From positions 62,001-126,000 of the forward strand of contig CAZPDP010000003.1 of assembly GCA_964585385.1 (NCBI GenBank): 64,000 nucleotides of DNA, in the 5' to 3' direction. This DNA comes from JAGXLC01 sp964585385. GTDB lineage: Bacteria; Bacteroidota; Bacteroidia; Bacteroidales; UBA12077. Both the position numbers and the translations under genes were made by a program. The notes below the pieces were generated by a model. It was not told where the DNA came from. It made no database searches and saw nothing but the letters and a program-made list of their open reading frames with translations. Of this stretch, positions 11,408 to 19,428 are shown piece after piece; the stretch's first letter is position 1, and each line of letters begins with the position of its first letter.

Positions 11408-12100
11408 ATGAAAAAACTGGTTGTGCTGACAGGTTCGGGCATCAGTGCCGAGAGTGGCTTGAAGACTTTCCGGGATATGGGTGGTCTGTGGGAGCAGTAT
11501 AATGTACAGGAAGTGGCCAGTCCGGATGCCTGGGAACGTGATCCTGAACTTGTGCTTCGATTTTACAACGAACGCAGAAAACAGTTGCTCGAGTCGGAAC
11601 CTAATGAAGGACATAAGGCCCTGGTCGAACTGGAAAATTTTTTTAATGTTCAGATTATTACCCAGAATGTTGATGACCTGCATGAGAGAGCTGGAAGTTC
11701 ATCTGTGCTTCATCTGCACGGGGAAATCCGGAAGGCCCGTAGTACAGGAGACCCTAACCTTATTTATGAGATAGAAGGAGCTGAACTGAACTTAGGCGAC
11801 AAATGCGAAAAAGGTTACCAGCTTCGACCGCATGTGGTTTGGTTTGGAGAGACTGTACCGGCTATACAGGAGGCAGCCCAAATATCAAGGGAAGCAGATA
11901 TTTACGCTGTTATCGGAACCTCCTTACAAGTCTATCCTGCAGCTGGACTGGTTGATTTCGTGCAGCCTGATGTAACGGTATATTTAGTTGACCCTGGTGC
12001 TGTAAGGCCTGCCGGCGTGAATAATGTACGCTTTTTCCAGGAAAAAGCCAGTACAGGGGTACCTAAAATGAAAGATGAACTGATTTCCAAATACAGTTGA
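11408..12100 (+). CDS. cobB: NAD-dependent protein deacylase, sirtuin family (CobB/SIRT5-like)
   Basis: 230 residues. The NAD-binding GSGISAESG (9-17), TQNVDDLH, HLHGE (catalytic His104) and IGTSLQVYPA motifs are present. Tyr53-x-x-Arg56 (YNER) matches the SIRT5/CobB acyl-pocket pair linked to desuccinylation, so lysine deacetylase/desuccinylase activity is expected. The segment between HLHGE and RPHVVWFGE has only one cysteine, so the four-Cys zinc site of most sirtuins is absent; related Bacteroidota sirtuins, as I recall them, share this. One base separates its TGA from the MlaE-type ATG, which suggests an operon. Confidence 0.93.
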   Translation: MKKLVVLTGSGISAESGLKTFRDMGGLWEQYNVQEVASPDAWERDPELVLRFYNERRKQLLESEPNEGHKALVELENFFNVQIITQNVDDLHERAGSSSVLHLHGEIRKARSTGDPNLIYEIEGAELNLGDKCEKGYQLRPHVVWFGETVPAIQEAAQISREADIYAVIGTSLQVYPAAGLVDFVQPDVTVYLVDPGAVRPAGVNNVRFFQEKASTGVPKMKDELISKYS

Positions 12101-12101
12101 T

Positions 12102-12857
12102 ATGATCAAACCCCTCAAAGATCTTATTGTTCATATTGGCCGGTACCTAATTTTAATGGGACGGGTATTTGCACCCCCTGAAAAAAAGCGAATGTATTAC
12201 AGGCAAACCCTCAGGGAGATTGAATTTCTGGGTATTAACTCTATGGGTATTGTGGCTATTATTTCCATTTTTATCGGAATGGTTATTACCATCCAGACAG
12301 CCTACAATACAGAGAGTCCTCTTTATCCTACATATCTCATCGGACTTGCTGTCAGGGATATTCTTCTGCTTGAATTCTCCTCCACCATTGTTGCCCTTAT
12401 TCTGGCTGGAAAGATTGGATCAAACATAGCCTCTGAGCTGGGATCAATGAGAGTTACGGAACAGATAGACGCCCTCGAGATTATGGGTGTTAACTCGGCC
12501 AGCTACCTGATTATGCCAAAGATTTTAGCTGCCGTTTTTTTTCTGCCTTTTCTAACCATTATGAGCATATTCATCGGGTTGATTGGTGGATGGATTGGAG
12601 GGCTCGCCACCGGGGTAATAAGTTCCCATGATTATCTTTACGGCATTCGGTTTGAATTTATACCCTATTACATAACGTACACCCTGATAAAAGCCGCTAT
12701 ATTTGGATTTCTTATCACCTCTGTTTCAGCTTACAGGGGGTATTATGCCTATGGTGGTGCCCTGCAGGTGGGTAAAATGAGCACGAGAGCTGTAGTTGAT
12801 AGTAGTATTATTATTTTGATTTTTAATTACATATTAACCCAATTGCTTTTGACATGA
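12102..12857 (+). CDS. mlaE: MlaE/YrbE-family ABC transporter permease
   Basis: 251 residues with about five hydrophobic segments. The MlaE family signature region is clear (ELGSMRVTEQIDALEIMGVNS). These permeases work with MlaF and a substrate-binding MlaD to move phospholipids between inner and outer membranes and keep outer-membrane asymmetry. ATGA overlap with the next gene indicates translational coupling to the ATPase. No mlaD-like gene is adjacent; it may be elsewhere in the genome. Confidence 0.93.
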   Translation: MIKPLKDLIVHIGRYLILMGRVFAPPEKKRMYYRQTLREIEFLGINSMGIVAIISIFIGMVITIQTAYNTESPLYPTYLIGLAVRDILLLEFSSTIVALILAGKIGSNIASELGSMRVTEQIDALEIMGVNSASYLIMPKILAAVFFLPFLTIMSIFIGLIGGWIGGLATGVISSHDYLYGIRFEFIPYYITYTLIKAAIFGFLITSVSAYRGYYAYGGALQVGKMSTRAVVDSSIIILIFNYILTQLLLT

Positions 12858-13621
12858 TCAAGGTGGAAAATGTATACAAATCTTTTCGTGATACAGAAGT
12901 GCTGAAAGACATTTCTGTTGAGTTTGAAGAACGCAGAACAAATCTCATTATCGGTCAAAGTGGTTCGGGAAAAACGGTTTTACTGAAGTGCATAGTGGGT
13001 TTGCATGATGTGGACAGTGGTTCGGTTTATTATGACCATATTGTTTTCAATAAGTTAAATTTTAAAAGGAAAAAGGAAATTCGTAAAAATATCGGAATGG
13101 TATTCCAGGGAGGAGCATTGTTTGATTCTTCCACAGTTGAAGAAAATGTACGCTACCCACTCGATATGTTCACGGAAATGTCTGACCAGGAAAAACTACA
13201 TCGGGTACACGAGTGTCTGGAAGTTGTCAATATTCATAACGCCAATCATCTTTTTCCTGCTGAAATTAGCGGCGGAATGCAAAAACGTGTTGCCATTGCA
13301 AGGGCCATTGCTCTTAATCCCAAATACCTCTTCTTTGACGAACCTATTTCAGGTCTCGATCCCAAAACAGCTATCCGGATTGACCGGCTGATTCAAAGCA
13401 TCACCAGGGATTTCAATACCACAACCATCATCAATACCCACGACATGAATTCTGTTATGGAAATTGGTGAGAAAGTGATTTTTATTTACAAAGGCCAAAA
13501 ATGGTGGGAAGGCGACCGCGAGGAAATACTGGATTCCAATAACAATGAACTCAATGATTTTGTATTTGCCACCAACCTGGCTAAAACAGTAAGGGATTTA
13601 CGACGGGAAGGCAAACATTAA
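12854..13621 (+). CDS. mlaF: MlaF-type ABC transporter ATP-binding protein
   Basis: 255 residues. Walker A GQSGSGKT (about 36-43), Q-loop VFQGGALF, signature ISGGMQKR, Walker B YLFFDEPISGLD and H-loop NTHDM are all present, so it should be an active ATPase. It overlaps the permease by 4 bp (ATGA). Its TAA overlaps the stop of the convergent Crp/Fnr gene by 3 bases, leaving no room for a terminator between them. Confidence 0.93.
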   Translation: MIKVENVYKSFRDTEVLKDISVEFEERRTNLIIGQSGSGKTVLLKCIVGLHDVDSGSVYYDHIVFNKLNFKRKKEIRKNIGMVFQGGALFDSSTVEENVRYPLDMFTEMSDQEKLHRVHECLEVVNIHNANHLFPAEISGGMQKRVAIARAIALNPKYLFFDEPISGLDPKTAIRIDRLIQSITRDFNTTTIINTHDMNSVMEIGEKVIFIYKGQKWWEGDREEILDSNNNELNDFVFATNLAKTVRDLRREGKH

Positions 13622-14313
13622 CCCAGTTGGTAAATGCGTTTGAGCCTTTCCAAATCATGGATTGTGATTTGTTTTCCTTCAATGCTGATAATATTGTCTT
13701 TCCTGAATTCAGACAAAATGCGGATTACGTTCTCCGTACTCATATCAATGAGCTGAGCAATTTCTTTTCTGCTGATTGGAAGTTCGTATGTGTTTTTCCC
13801 GTATATATGCTCCGTAAAGAACAACAGAATGTAGGCAATTCTGCCTCTCAACTGTTTGGTGTTGATGCTCAGGCGGGTATTGATTACATCATCAGCCACT
13901 TTGCTGATTTTCTCTATAAAATCAAGGGCAAAATCCCCGTTTTCTTTCATTAGCTGCTTTATAAGGTCGAGCCTGACTTCGCAGACCACAGAATCTTCAA
14001 TGGCTGTGATGGTATAAATATGGTTCTTATTTGAAAAAATACTCAGAAGACCAATAAAATCAAGTGGCTTAGCAATGCTAATGATATGCTCTTTATCATT
14101 TTTTTCCGTAGACAATAATTTCACAAGGCCCCTCTGTAGATATAAAAAGCGGTCAATCGCCTCTCCCTCCCTGCAGACTATTTCTCCTTTCTTATAAAAA
14201 TATTCTCCGCGGCTTTGATCTATTTCTCTCAATTGCTCAGGGGTGAGTTTATCAAAGGCCCATGAACGATAGACACACTTTTCACATGTCGTTTTTTTTA
14301 ATTCTTTAGCCAT
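13618..14313 (-). CDS. Crp/Fnr-family transcriptional regulator
   Basis: 231 residues: an N-terminal cyclic-nucleotide-binding fold (about 35-120), a dimerisation helix, and a C-terminal winged helix with ISRKEIAQLIDMSTENVIRIL as the recognition region. Cysteines are Cys10-x2-Cys13, Cys47 and Cys111. This resembles FNR (CxxC near the N-terminus plus a central Cys) but lacks FNR's third N-terminal cysteine, so a redox or Fe-S role is possible but unproven. It is divergent from the sulfide/sulfur operon, with an FNR-box-like palindrome between them, which suggests it controls that operon and itself. Confidence 0.9.
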   Translation of the reverse strand: MAKELKKTTCEKCVYRSWAFDKLTPEQLREIDQSRGEYFYKKGEIVCREGEAIDRFLYLQRGLVKLLSTEKNDKEHIISIAKPLDFIGLLSIFSNKNHIYTITAIEDSVVCEVRLDLIKQLMKENGDFALDFIEKISKVADDVINTRLSINTKQLRGRIAYILLFFTEHIYGKNTYELPISRKEIAQLIDMSTENVIRILSEFRKDNIISIEGKQITIHDLERLKRIYQLG

Positions 14314-14332
14314 TACTTCATCCCTATTCTAT

Positions 14333-14346
14333 ATGATATATATCAT
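14333..14346. promoter_or_regulatory. Perfect 14-bp palindrome, FNR/CRP-box-like (ATGAT-N4-ATCAT)
   Basis: ATGATATATATCAT is its own reverse complement and has the TGAT-N4-ATCA spacing of FNR-type operators. It lies 20 bp upstream of the Crp/Fnr start and is centred about 70 bp before the transcription start predicted from the -7 element at 14396. That fits autoregulation plus class I activation of the divergent operon (inference). Confidence 0.6.
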
Positions 14347-14395
14347 TTATGATATTTATTAGTCTAATAAAAACATCTAAATATTTATATATGCG

Positions 14396-14403
14396 TATCT
14401 TTG
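14396..14403 (+). promoter_or_regulatory. -7 element (TATCTTTG) for the SQR/DsrE operon
   Basis: It is an exact TAnnTTTG match, 86 bp before the ATG at 14490. No obvious TTG at -33 is seen, consistent with an activator-dependent promoter. Confidence 0.6.
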
Positions 14404-14489
14404 CTTTAGTTTTTAGTGTTAAAAAATTCACAGTCATTAACAATCTGTCAATATAAAGTGTTTAAATATAAATCAAAAAGAATAAAAAT

Positions 14490-15719
14490 ATGAAAAAAGT
14501 TGTCATTTTAGGAGCAGGTACCGGGGGTACCATTATGGCAAACAAACTCCGGAAAGCTTTAGATAAGAGTGAATGGGAAATAACGATTGTTGATAACGAT
14601 AAGACCCATTATTATCAACCGGGTTTTTTGTTTATTCCCTTTGGGATTTACAACAGGGATGATGTTATAAAACCGAAGGCCGATTTTATACCTTCTGGTG
14701 TTCATATGATTTTTAATTCCATTGATAAAATCGAGCCAAAAGATAACCGGGTTTTGCTGGATGGTGGAACAGTGTTGAATTACGATTATCTGATTGTATC
14801 AACAGGTACAAACATCGACATTGATGAAACGCCCGGACTCAATGGTGAACTATGGCGAAAACAGATTTTTGACTTCTATACACTTAGCGGAGCCGTTGCA
14901 CTGCGGGAGTTCTTTAAAGACTGGGAAGGCGGAAACCTTGTGGTAAATATTGCCGAACAACCTATCAAATGCCCTGTTGCGCCACTTGAATTCACCTTCC
15001 TGGCTGATGCTTATTTTACGGAAATTGGTATCCGTGACAAGGTGAATATCAGCTATGTTACTCCGCTGCCGGGAGCTTTTACAAAACCCAAAGCTTCCAA
15101 AATGCTTGGCGAATTGATGGAGGAAAAGAATATCAATGTAATTCCGGATTTCTACCTTGAAAAAGTGGATAATGAAAAGAAGATAATCCAGTCTTATGAC
15201 GAACAGCAGGTTCCGTTTGATGTGCTCTCTATAATACCAACAAACAAGGGAAGTGAATTGGTTGAACGAAGCGGAATGGGTGATGATCTGAACTTTATCC
15301 CCACCGATAAATACACCCTTCAGTCAAAAGAATATGAGAATATTTTTGTACTGGGCGATGCTTCGGATATTCCTACTTCAAAAGCCGGATCTGTAGTGCA
15401 CTTTGCTTCTGATGTGGTATACGAAAACCTGTTGAGCGCTATCGAAGGCAGGGAGCTTAAAGCTAAATTTGATGGACATTCCAATTGCTATATAGAAACA
15501 GGTTTTGGAAAGGGGTCCATCATTGATTTCAATTATGACACCGAGCCCTTGCCCGGAACATTCCCCTTGCCCGGAATCGGACCATTCGGTTTGCTGAAAA
15601 ATACCAAGATGAACCATTACGGAAAAGTTTTATTCCGCTGGATTTACTGGCACATCCTTCTCAAGGGAAAAGAATTGCCCATCGAATCGGAAATGACAAT
15701 GGCTGGTAAGAAACATTAA
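14490..15719 (+). CDS. Sulfide:quinone oxidoreductase-like flavoprotein
   Basis: 409 residues. The FAD Rossmann motif VVILGAGTGGTIMA lies at the N-terminus, with a second nucleotide-binding region and FVLGDASDIPTSKAG near the C-terminal half. Cys161 (IKCPVAPLEF) and Cys333 (SNCYIETGFGKG) align with the redox pair Cys160/Cys356 described for SQR. The third SQR cysteine is not seen. SQRs oxidise sulfide to polysulfide and pass electrons to quinone at the membrane. The operon partners (DUF1641, TusE/DsrC-like, DsrE2-like) support a sulfur role. NADH dehydrogenase-like activity is the alternative. Confidence 0.85.
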   Translation: MKKVVILGAGTGGTIMANKLRKALDKSEWEITIVDNDKTHYYQPGFLFIPFGIYNRDDVIKPKADFIPSGVHMIFNSIDKIEPKDNRVLLDGGTVLNYDYLIVSTGTNIDIDETPGLNGELWRKQIFDFYTLSGAVALREFFKDWEGGNLVVNIAEQPIKCPVAPLEFTFLADAYFTEIGIRDKVNISYVTPLPGAFTKPKASKMLGELMEEKNINVIPDFYLEKVDNEKKIIQSYDEQQVPFDVLSIIPTNKGSELVERSGMGDDLNFIPTDKYTLQSKEYENIFVLGDASDIPTSKAGSVVHFASDVVYENLLSAIEGRELKAKFDGHSNCYIETGFGKGSIIDFNYDTEPLPGTFPLPGIGPFGLLKNTKMNHYGKVLFRWIYWHILLKGKELPIESEMTMAGKKH

Positions 15720-15733
15720 AAGGAGAGGCAATT

Positions 15734-16420
15734 ATGGCTGACAATCAAGATTTACAAAAACAGATAAATGAAATGAACCAGAAGCTCGACAAGGTGCTGG
15801 AACATGTGAACAACCAGCGCCTTAAGGGTGAAATGGTGAATGATTTTCTGTCTGATGCATCCATTATTACCAAGGATGCATGGGACACAACAGTCAAAGA
15901 ACTGGACGACCAGGGTGTTGAGCTTGACCTGGATGACATGAAACAACTGGTTTTTAAGTTCCTGAAAAACATCAAGAGCTTTACCCAGGCAATCGAACTC
16001 TTTGAAAGCGCCAATGACCTGATGAAGGATGCAGGGCCCATTGTCAATGAAGTAGGAGTGGATACCATTCACAAGCTTCACGAATTTGAGCAGAAAGGAT
16101 ACTTTGAATTCCTCAGTGAAGTGGGTAAAATAATGGATAACCTTGTCACCCACTATTCTGCTGATGATGTCAGGGAATTGGCAGACAACATAGTGACCAT
16201 CATGGATACGGTCAGGAATCTGACTCAACCTGAGATGCTTAAAGCAATGAATAATGCTGTAAGCATTTACCAGAAGCTGGATACAGAAGAAGTAGAAGAA
16301 TACAGCTTATGGAAAGCATTCCGTACACTCAACTCCAAAGAGATGAAGCGAGGTATTGGCTTTATTATGACTTTTATGAAGAAAATGTCTGAGGAGACGA
16401 AAACCAAAGAAACCAAGTAA
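15734..16420 (+). CDS. DUF1641-domain protein of the sulfur operon
   Basis: 228 residues, charged, with an N-terminal coiled-coil-like stretch (LQKQINEMNQKLDKVLEHV) and a C-terminal DUF1641 signature (LTQPEMLKAMNN...YSLWKAFRTLNSKEMKRGIGF). It follows the SQR gene by 14 bp with a strong AGGAGAGG ribosome-binding site. DUF1641 proteins are often encoded beside SQR-like and formate dehydrogenase genes; their biochemical role is not settled. Here it may be a small adaptor or assembly partner of the flavoprotein (inference). Confidence 0.88.
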   Translation: MADNQDLQKQINEMNQKLDKVLEHVNNQRLKGEMVNDFLSDASIITKDAWDTTVKELDDQGVELDLDDMKQLVFKFLKNIKSFTQAIELFESANDLMKDAGPIVNEVGVDTIHKLHEFEQKGYFEFLSEVGKIMDNLVTHYSADDVRELADNIVTIMDTVRNLTQPEMLKAMNNAVSIYQKLDTEEVEEYSLWKAFRTLNSKEMKRGIGFIMTFMKKMSEETKTKETK

Positions 16421-16457
16421 TAACATAAATCATTTAAACAACTTAAAATTCAATATT

Positions 16458-16769
16458 ATGGCAACAAAAACAATTGCAGGACAAACTGTAAACGTAGACG
16501 AGGAAGGATATCTCGAAGATTACAAGCAATGGAATGAAGACATTGCAAAAGAGATTGCTAAAGAAGAAGGAATTGAGCTTACAGATAAACATTTTGAAGT
16601 ACTCAAATTCCTCAGAGAAAAATATGAAGAAGGCGCGAACCTTACCATTCGAAAAGTAGGGAAAAGCGGAATTACTGACATTAAAGAATTTTATAAGCTA
16701 TTTCCCGGCGGACCACTAAAGAAAGGGTCAAAAATAGCCGGAATTCCCAAACCTACAAGTTGTGTATAA
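16458..16769 (+). CDS. TusE/DsrC/DsvC-family sulfur carrier with a single C-terminal cysteine
   Basis: 103 residues, the usual family length. The C-terminal arm ends in IAGIPKPTSCV, so the penultimate sulfur-carrying CysA (Cys102) is present. The second cysteine of true DsrC, 11 residues upstream, is Ser91 here (KKGSKIAG). It is therefore of the TusE-like single-Cys type and should carry a persulfide without forming the intramolecular disulfide or trisulfide used with DsrAB. No dsrAB genes are nearby. It sits between DUF1641 and DsrE2-like genes. Confidence 0.92.
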   Translation: MATKTIAGQTVNVDEEGYLEDYKQWNEDIAKEIAKEEGIELTDKHFEVLKFLREKYEEGANLTIRKVGKSGITDIKEFYKLFPGGPLKKGSKIAGIPKPTSCV

Positions 16770-16787
16770 TCCCAAAATTCAAGTATT

Positions 16788-17291
16788 ATGGAAAATAAAG
16801 AAAATAATAAGATAAAAAAGGTAGCTGTTATCTGTGCCAAAGGGAACCTGGAAGATGTTTACGCTTCGCTGGTTCTTGCAAATGGTGCGGTGATGGACGG
16901 AATGGAAGCCAAGCTCTTTTTCACATTCTTCGGAATGGATGCCATTATTAAGAAAAGAATGAACAAGTTGCAAACTGCAACCGTCGGCAACCCTGCCCTT
17001 CGTCTTCCAAACGGCTGGAGAATGCCGAAATGGATGGGTATGATACCCGGTATGCAGGGCATGGTATCCAACATGATGAAAAAACAGATGGATGAACTGG
17101 ATGTACCACCTGTTGATGAATTCCTGGATATGATTACTGCAGGTGGAGGTGAAGTTTATGCCTGCCAACTGGCTTTTGATATGTTTAAACTGAAAAAAGA
17201 AGACCTTAGCGAACATGTATTGGACATTCTTACAGTTGGAGAGTTTTATGAAAAAGCTTCAGGTGAGGATTCTCAGATTATTTTCACGTAA
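16788..17291 (+). CDS. DsrE2-like (DsrE/DsrF/DrsH-like family) sulfurtransferase
   Basis: 167 residues. The N-terminal VAVICAKGNLEDVY, central FFTFFGMDAI, GNPALRLP, IPGMQGMVSNMMKK and C-terminal VYACQLAFDMF segments match the DsrE2-type family. Cys16 and Cys126 are the candidate persulfide carriers. It is the last gene of the SQR operon and is followed by a terminator. The likely role is relaying sulfane sulfur from SQR to the TusE-like protein (inference from family and order). Confidence 0.88.
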   Translation: MENKENNKIKKVAVICAKGNLEDVYASLVLANGAVMDGMEAKLFFTFFGMDAIIKKRMNKLQTATVGNPALRLPNGWRMPKWMGMIPGMQGMVSNMMKKQMDELDVPPVDEFLDMITAGGGEVYACQLAFDMFKLKKEDLSEHVLDILTVGEFYEKASGEDSQIIFT

Positions 17292-17318
17292 ACTCCTCCA
17301 TTGGGAATTATAAATATT

Positions 17319-17350
17319 AAAAAGGTTGTCCTGTGCGGCAGCCTTTTTAT
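17319..17350 (+). terminator. Hairpin terminator closing the sulfur operon
   Basis: AAAAAGGTTG pairs with CAGCCTTTTT (one wobble). It may act in both directions because the convergent DUF4834 gene ends inside it. Confidence 0.8.
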
Positions 17351-17595
17351 TCATCCACTTCTTCGTAATCTATATATTCCCCGTCGTCTTTTTTGAAGTG
17401 TTTTTTGTTCCTTCGGGCATCAGGGTCTATGTAGACGTCGCCTTTTTGCTTATTCTCCTGTGCATTCTGCTGATATTGCTGATTGAAATTGTCCCTGATA
17501 TTTTTAAAATACCTGCCGAGCAAATAACGGGAGATAAATCCGCCAATGAATACCAGCAGAATAAAAAAGAAAAATATTTTTATTAATGTTAACAT
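17347..17595 (-). CDS. DUF4834-family small membrane protein
   Basis: 82 residues from ATG 17595; the in-frame TTG at 17622 is less likely. One N-terminal transmembrane helix (IKIFFFFILLVFIGGFISRYL) is followed by a charged tail ending GEYIDYEEVDE, the conserved end of this Bacteroidota-specific family. Function unknown. It stands alone between the sulfur operon and trpS. Confidence 0.75.
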   Translation of the reverse strand: MLTLIKIFFFFILLVFIGGFISRYLLGRYFKNIRDNFNQQYQQNAQENKQKGDVYIDPDARRNKKHFKKDDGEYIDYEEVDE

Positions 17596-17622
17596 AATTA
17601 TAACCTTGTTATAAGATAACAA

Positions 17623-17996
17623 TTCGTATTAAAGATAGAAGAAAAAATATCTTCCTATTTATTGAACAAAAATAATAATGTTTTATTACCTGTAGTGATA
17701 AAGAAAATTAATTCTTATGCTATAAATTGCAAAGTTCTAATATTTAAGTTTTTAAGCAAAGCATTTTTGGTTCAGAGTATCGAATGGAAGCAATTATGGC
17801 ATAATTAGCAAGAGAGGGATGAATACCTCAGAATATAAAACTAAGAACTATGACAGGACCGGAGAAACGCATCGTAAAAATTACAGCAATTGAATTACAT
17901 TTTATATTTTTGCAGGAATATTTTTGAAGACGCACAAAGACTGGTTAATTAAGTATTACAATTTATTTTTCACAAAACGCTATCAATCACCTTAAT
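17623..17996. other. AT-rich spacer upstream of trpS
   Basis: No coding region or structured RNA was recognised. The only feature I can support is the -7 element at 17905. Confidence 0.6.
17905..17912 (+). promoter_or_regulatory. -7 element (TATTTTTG) candidate for trpS
   Basis: Exact TAnnTTTG match, 84 bp before the trpS ATG. No TTG at the expected -33 spacing. Confidence 0.4.
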
Positions 17997-18986
17997 ATGG
18001 AAAAAGTAGTCAGCGGTATACGATCCACAGGGAATTTACACCTCGGTAATTATTACGGCGCCCTGCGCAATTTCGTGAAAATGCAGCATGAACACGAATG
18101 CTATTTTTTCATTGCCGATTATCACTCTCTAACCACCTATCCCACACCTGAAGACCTTCATGGCAATGTAAAACATGTGCTTTCCGAATACCTGGCCGCC
18201 GGGATTGACCCGGATGTAGCCACCTTATACCTTCAGAGTGATATTCCTGAAATACCGGAATTGTATCTGCTTCTCAACATGAATGCTTACGTGGGAGAGT
18301 TGCAGCGAACCACTTCATTCAAGGACAAAGTCAGAACCCAGCCCAACAATGTCAATGCAGGCTTGTTGACTTATCCTGTATTGATGGCCGCCGACATCAT
18401 CATTCACCATGCTACAAAAGTTCCGGTAGGTAAAGACCAGGAACAAAACCTGGAGATGACCCGTAAATTTGCCCGCAGGTTTAACACTATGTATAAGACT
18501 GAATACTTTCCTGAACCCGAACCATACAATTTCGGAGAAGCCCTGATAAAAATCCCCGGCCTTGATGGTTCAGGAAAGATGGGTAAAACCGAGGGGAATG
18601 GCATTTACCTGGTGGAAGAACCCAGCTCCATTAAAAAGAAGGTGATGAAGGCAGTCACCGATCAGGGGCCGACAAAGATGAACCAGGAAAAGCCAGAGCC
18701 CATACAGAATATTTTTACCCTGATGAAAGCTGTTTCCTCAAAAGAAACGCTCGATTTTTTTGAAGAACAGTACAACACATGCAAGATTCGATACGGTGAC
18801 ATGAAAAAGCAACTTGCCCAGGACATTATCGAATTCACCGAACCTATTCGCGAGCGATTTAAGTCTATCTACACCGATGATGAGTATCTGAGAAAAGTCT
18901 CCGAAAAGGGAGCAGAAAAAGCCAGGGAGAGCGCTGTTAAGACTTTGAAGGAAGTAAGAGAGATCATTGGGTTTAAACCTTTCTGA
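17997..18986 (+). CDS. trpS: Tryptophan--tRNA ligase
   Basis: 329 residues, a class I synthetase of normal length. STGNLHLGNYYGAL provides the HIGH-type motif, AYVGELQRTTSFKDK is the typical TrpRS core, and GSGKMGKTEGN is the KMSKS-type loop. It charges tRNA-Trp. It is monocistronic, followed by a 900-bp repeat-rich spacer. Confidence 0.97.
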   Translation: MEKVVSGIRSTGNLHLGNYYGALRNFVKMQHEHECYFFIADYHSLTTYPTPEDLHGNVKHVLSEYLAAGIDPDVATLYLQSDIPEIPELYLLLNMNAYVGELQRTTSFKDKVRTQPNNVNAGLLTYPVLMAADIIIHHATKVPVGKDQEQNLEMTRKFARRFNTMYKTEYFPEPEPYNFGEALIKIPGLDGSGKMGKTEGNGIYLVEEPSSIKKKVMKAVTDQGPTKMNQEKPEPIQNIFTLMKAVSSKETLDFFEEQYNTCKIRYGDMKKQLAQDIIEFTEPIRERFKSIYTDDEYLRKVSEKGAEKARESAVKTLKEVREIIGFKPF

Positions 18987-19014
18987 GACCTGGATGCAAT
19001 TTCAATGAACAATT

Positions 19015-19428
19015 AGGCCAGGCTATGGAAAAATATAACCACAGAGAAAACGGAGAAAACCCAGAGGGCCACAGAGACGATGCTCTGTGGTTCTCCGTGG
19101 TATACTCTGTGTGCTCTGCGGTTATAAAAAAAGCGCAAAAAAAATGTGAGAAGTGAAAAGGTGTTTCAAAGCTCGTGTTACGTTCCCTTCATAGAACACA
19201 GATGACACGGATAAAACGGATTCTCACGGATAAATCTGATTTAAAATCAGTGTACATAAGCGAACCCTGCATGAACCCTTCCAAAATGCCATTACTCCAT
19301 CATTCCAATGTTCCAAACATCCCAATTTCTCACTTACTACCATTCTCACCCTCACACCCTATCATCCAGGCTTCTCCAGGAGTAAACATCCGATGAAAAC
19401 AATGCATCGGATGTCAGGGCAGGCCTTA
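19015..19428 (+). repeat. Composite intergenic repeat cassette, copy A
   Basis: It contains, in order: AACCACAGAG...CTCTGCGGTT (a long imperfect hairpin of about 90 nt with an inner CCACAGAG..CTCTGTGG stem), an A-rich stretch (AAAAAAAGCGCAAAAAAAA), AACACAGATGACACGG... with the palindrome-like AGATAAATCT, a CCATCATTCCAATGTTCC tract, and the hairpin ACATCCGATG..CATCGGATGT at 19386-19414. It lacks the leading AACATACGATG hairpin seen in copies B-D. Short ORFs inside it are not conserved between copies. Confidence 0.9.

Noticed and set aside
17326..17586. Hydrophobic plus-strand ORF opposite the DUF4834 gene
   Set aside because: The minus-strand frame has the DUF4834 features and a consistent start; the plus frame is its antisense and overlaps the terminator.
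18581..18600. Defective KMSKS loop (KMGKT) in TrpRS
   Set aside because: The key lysines are kept and, as far as I recall, KMGKS/T-type variants occur in related TrpRS; no sign of inactivation.
19175..19396. ORFs inside the intergenic cassettes (also 24122-24322 and 24341-24529)
   Set aside because: The reading frames are not preserved between copies, and the protein text only mirrors the DNA repeats.
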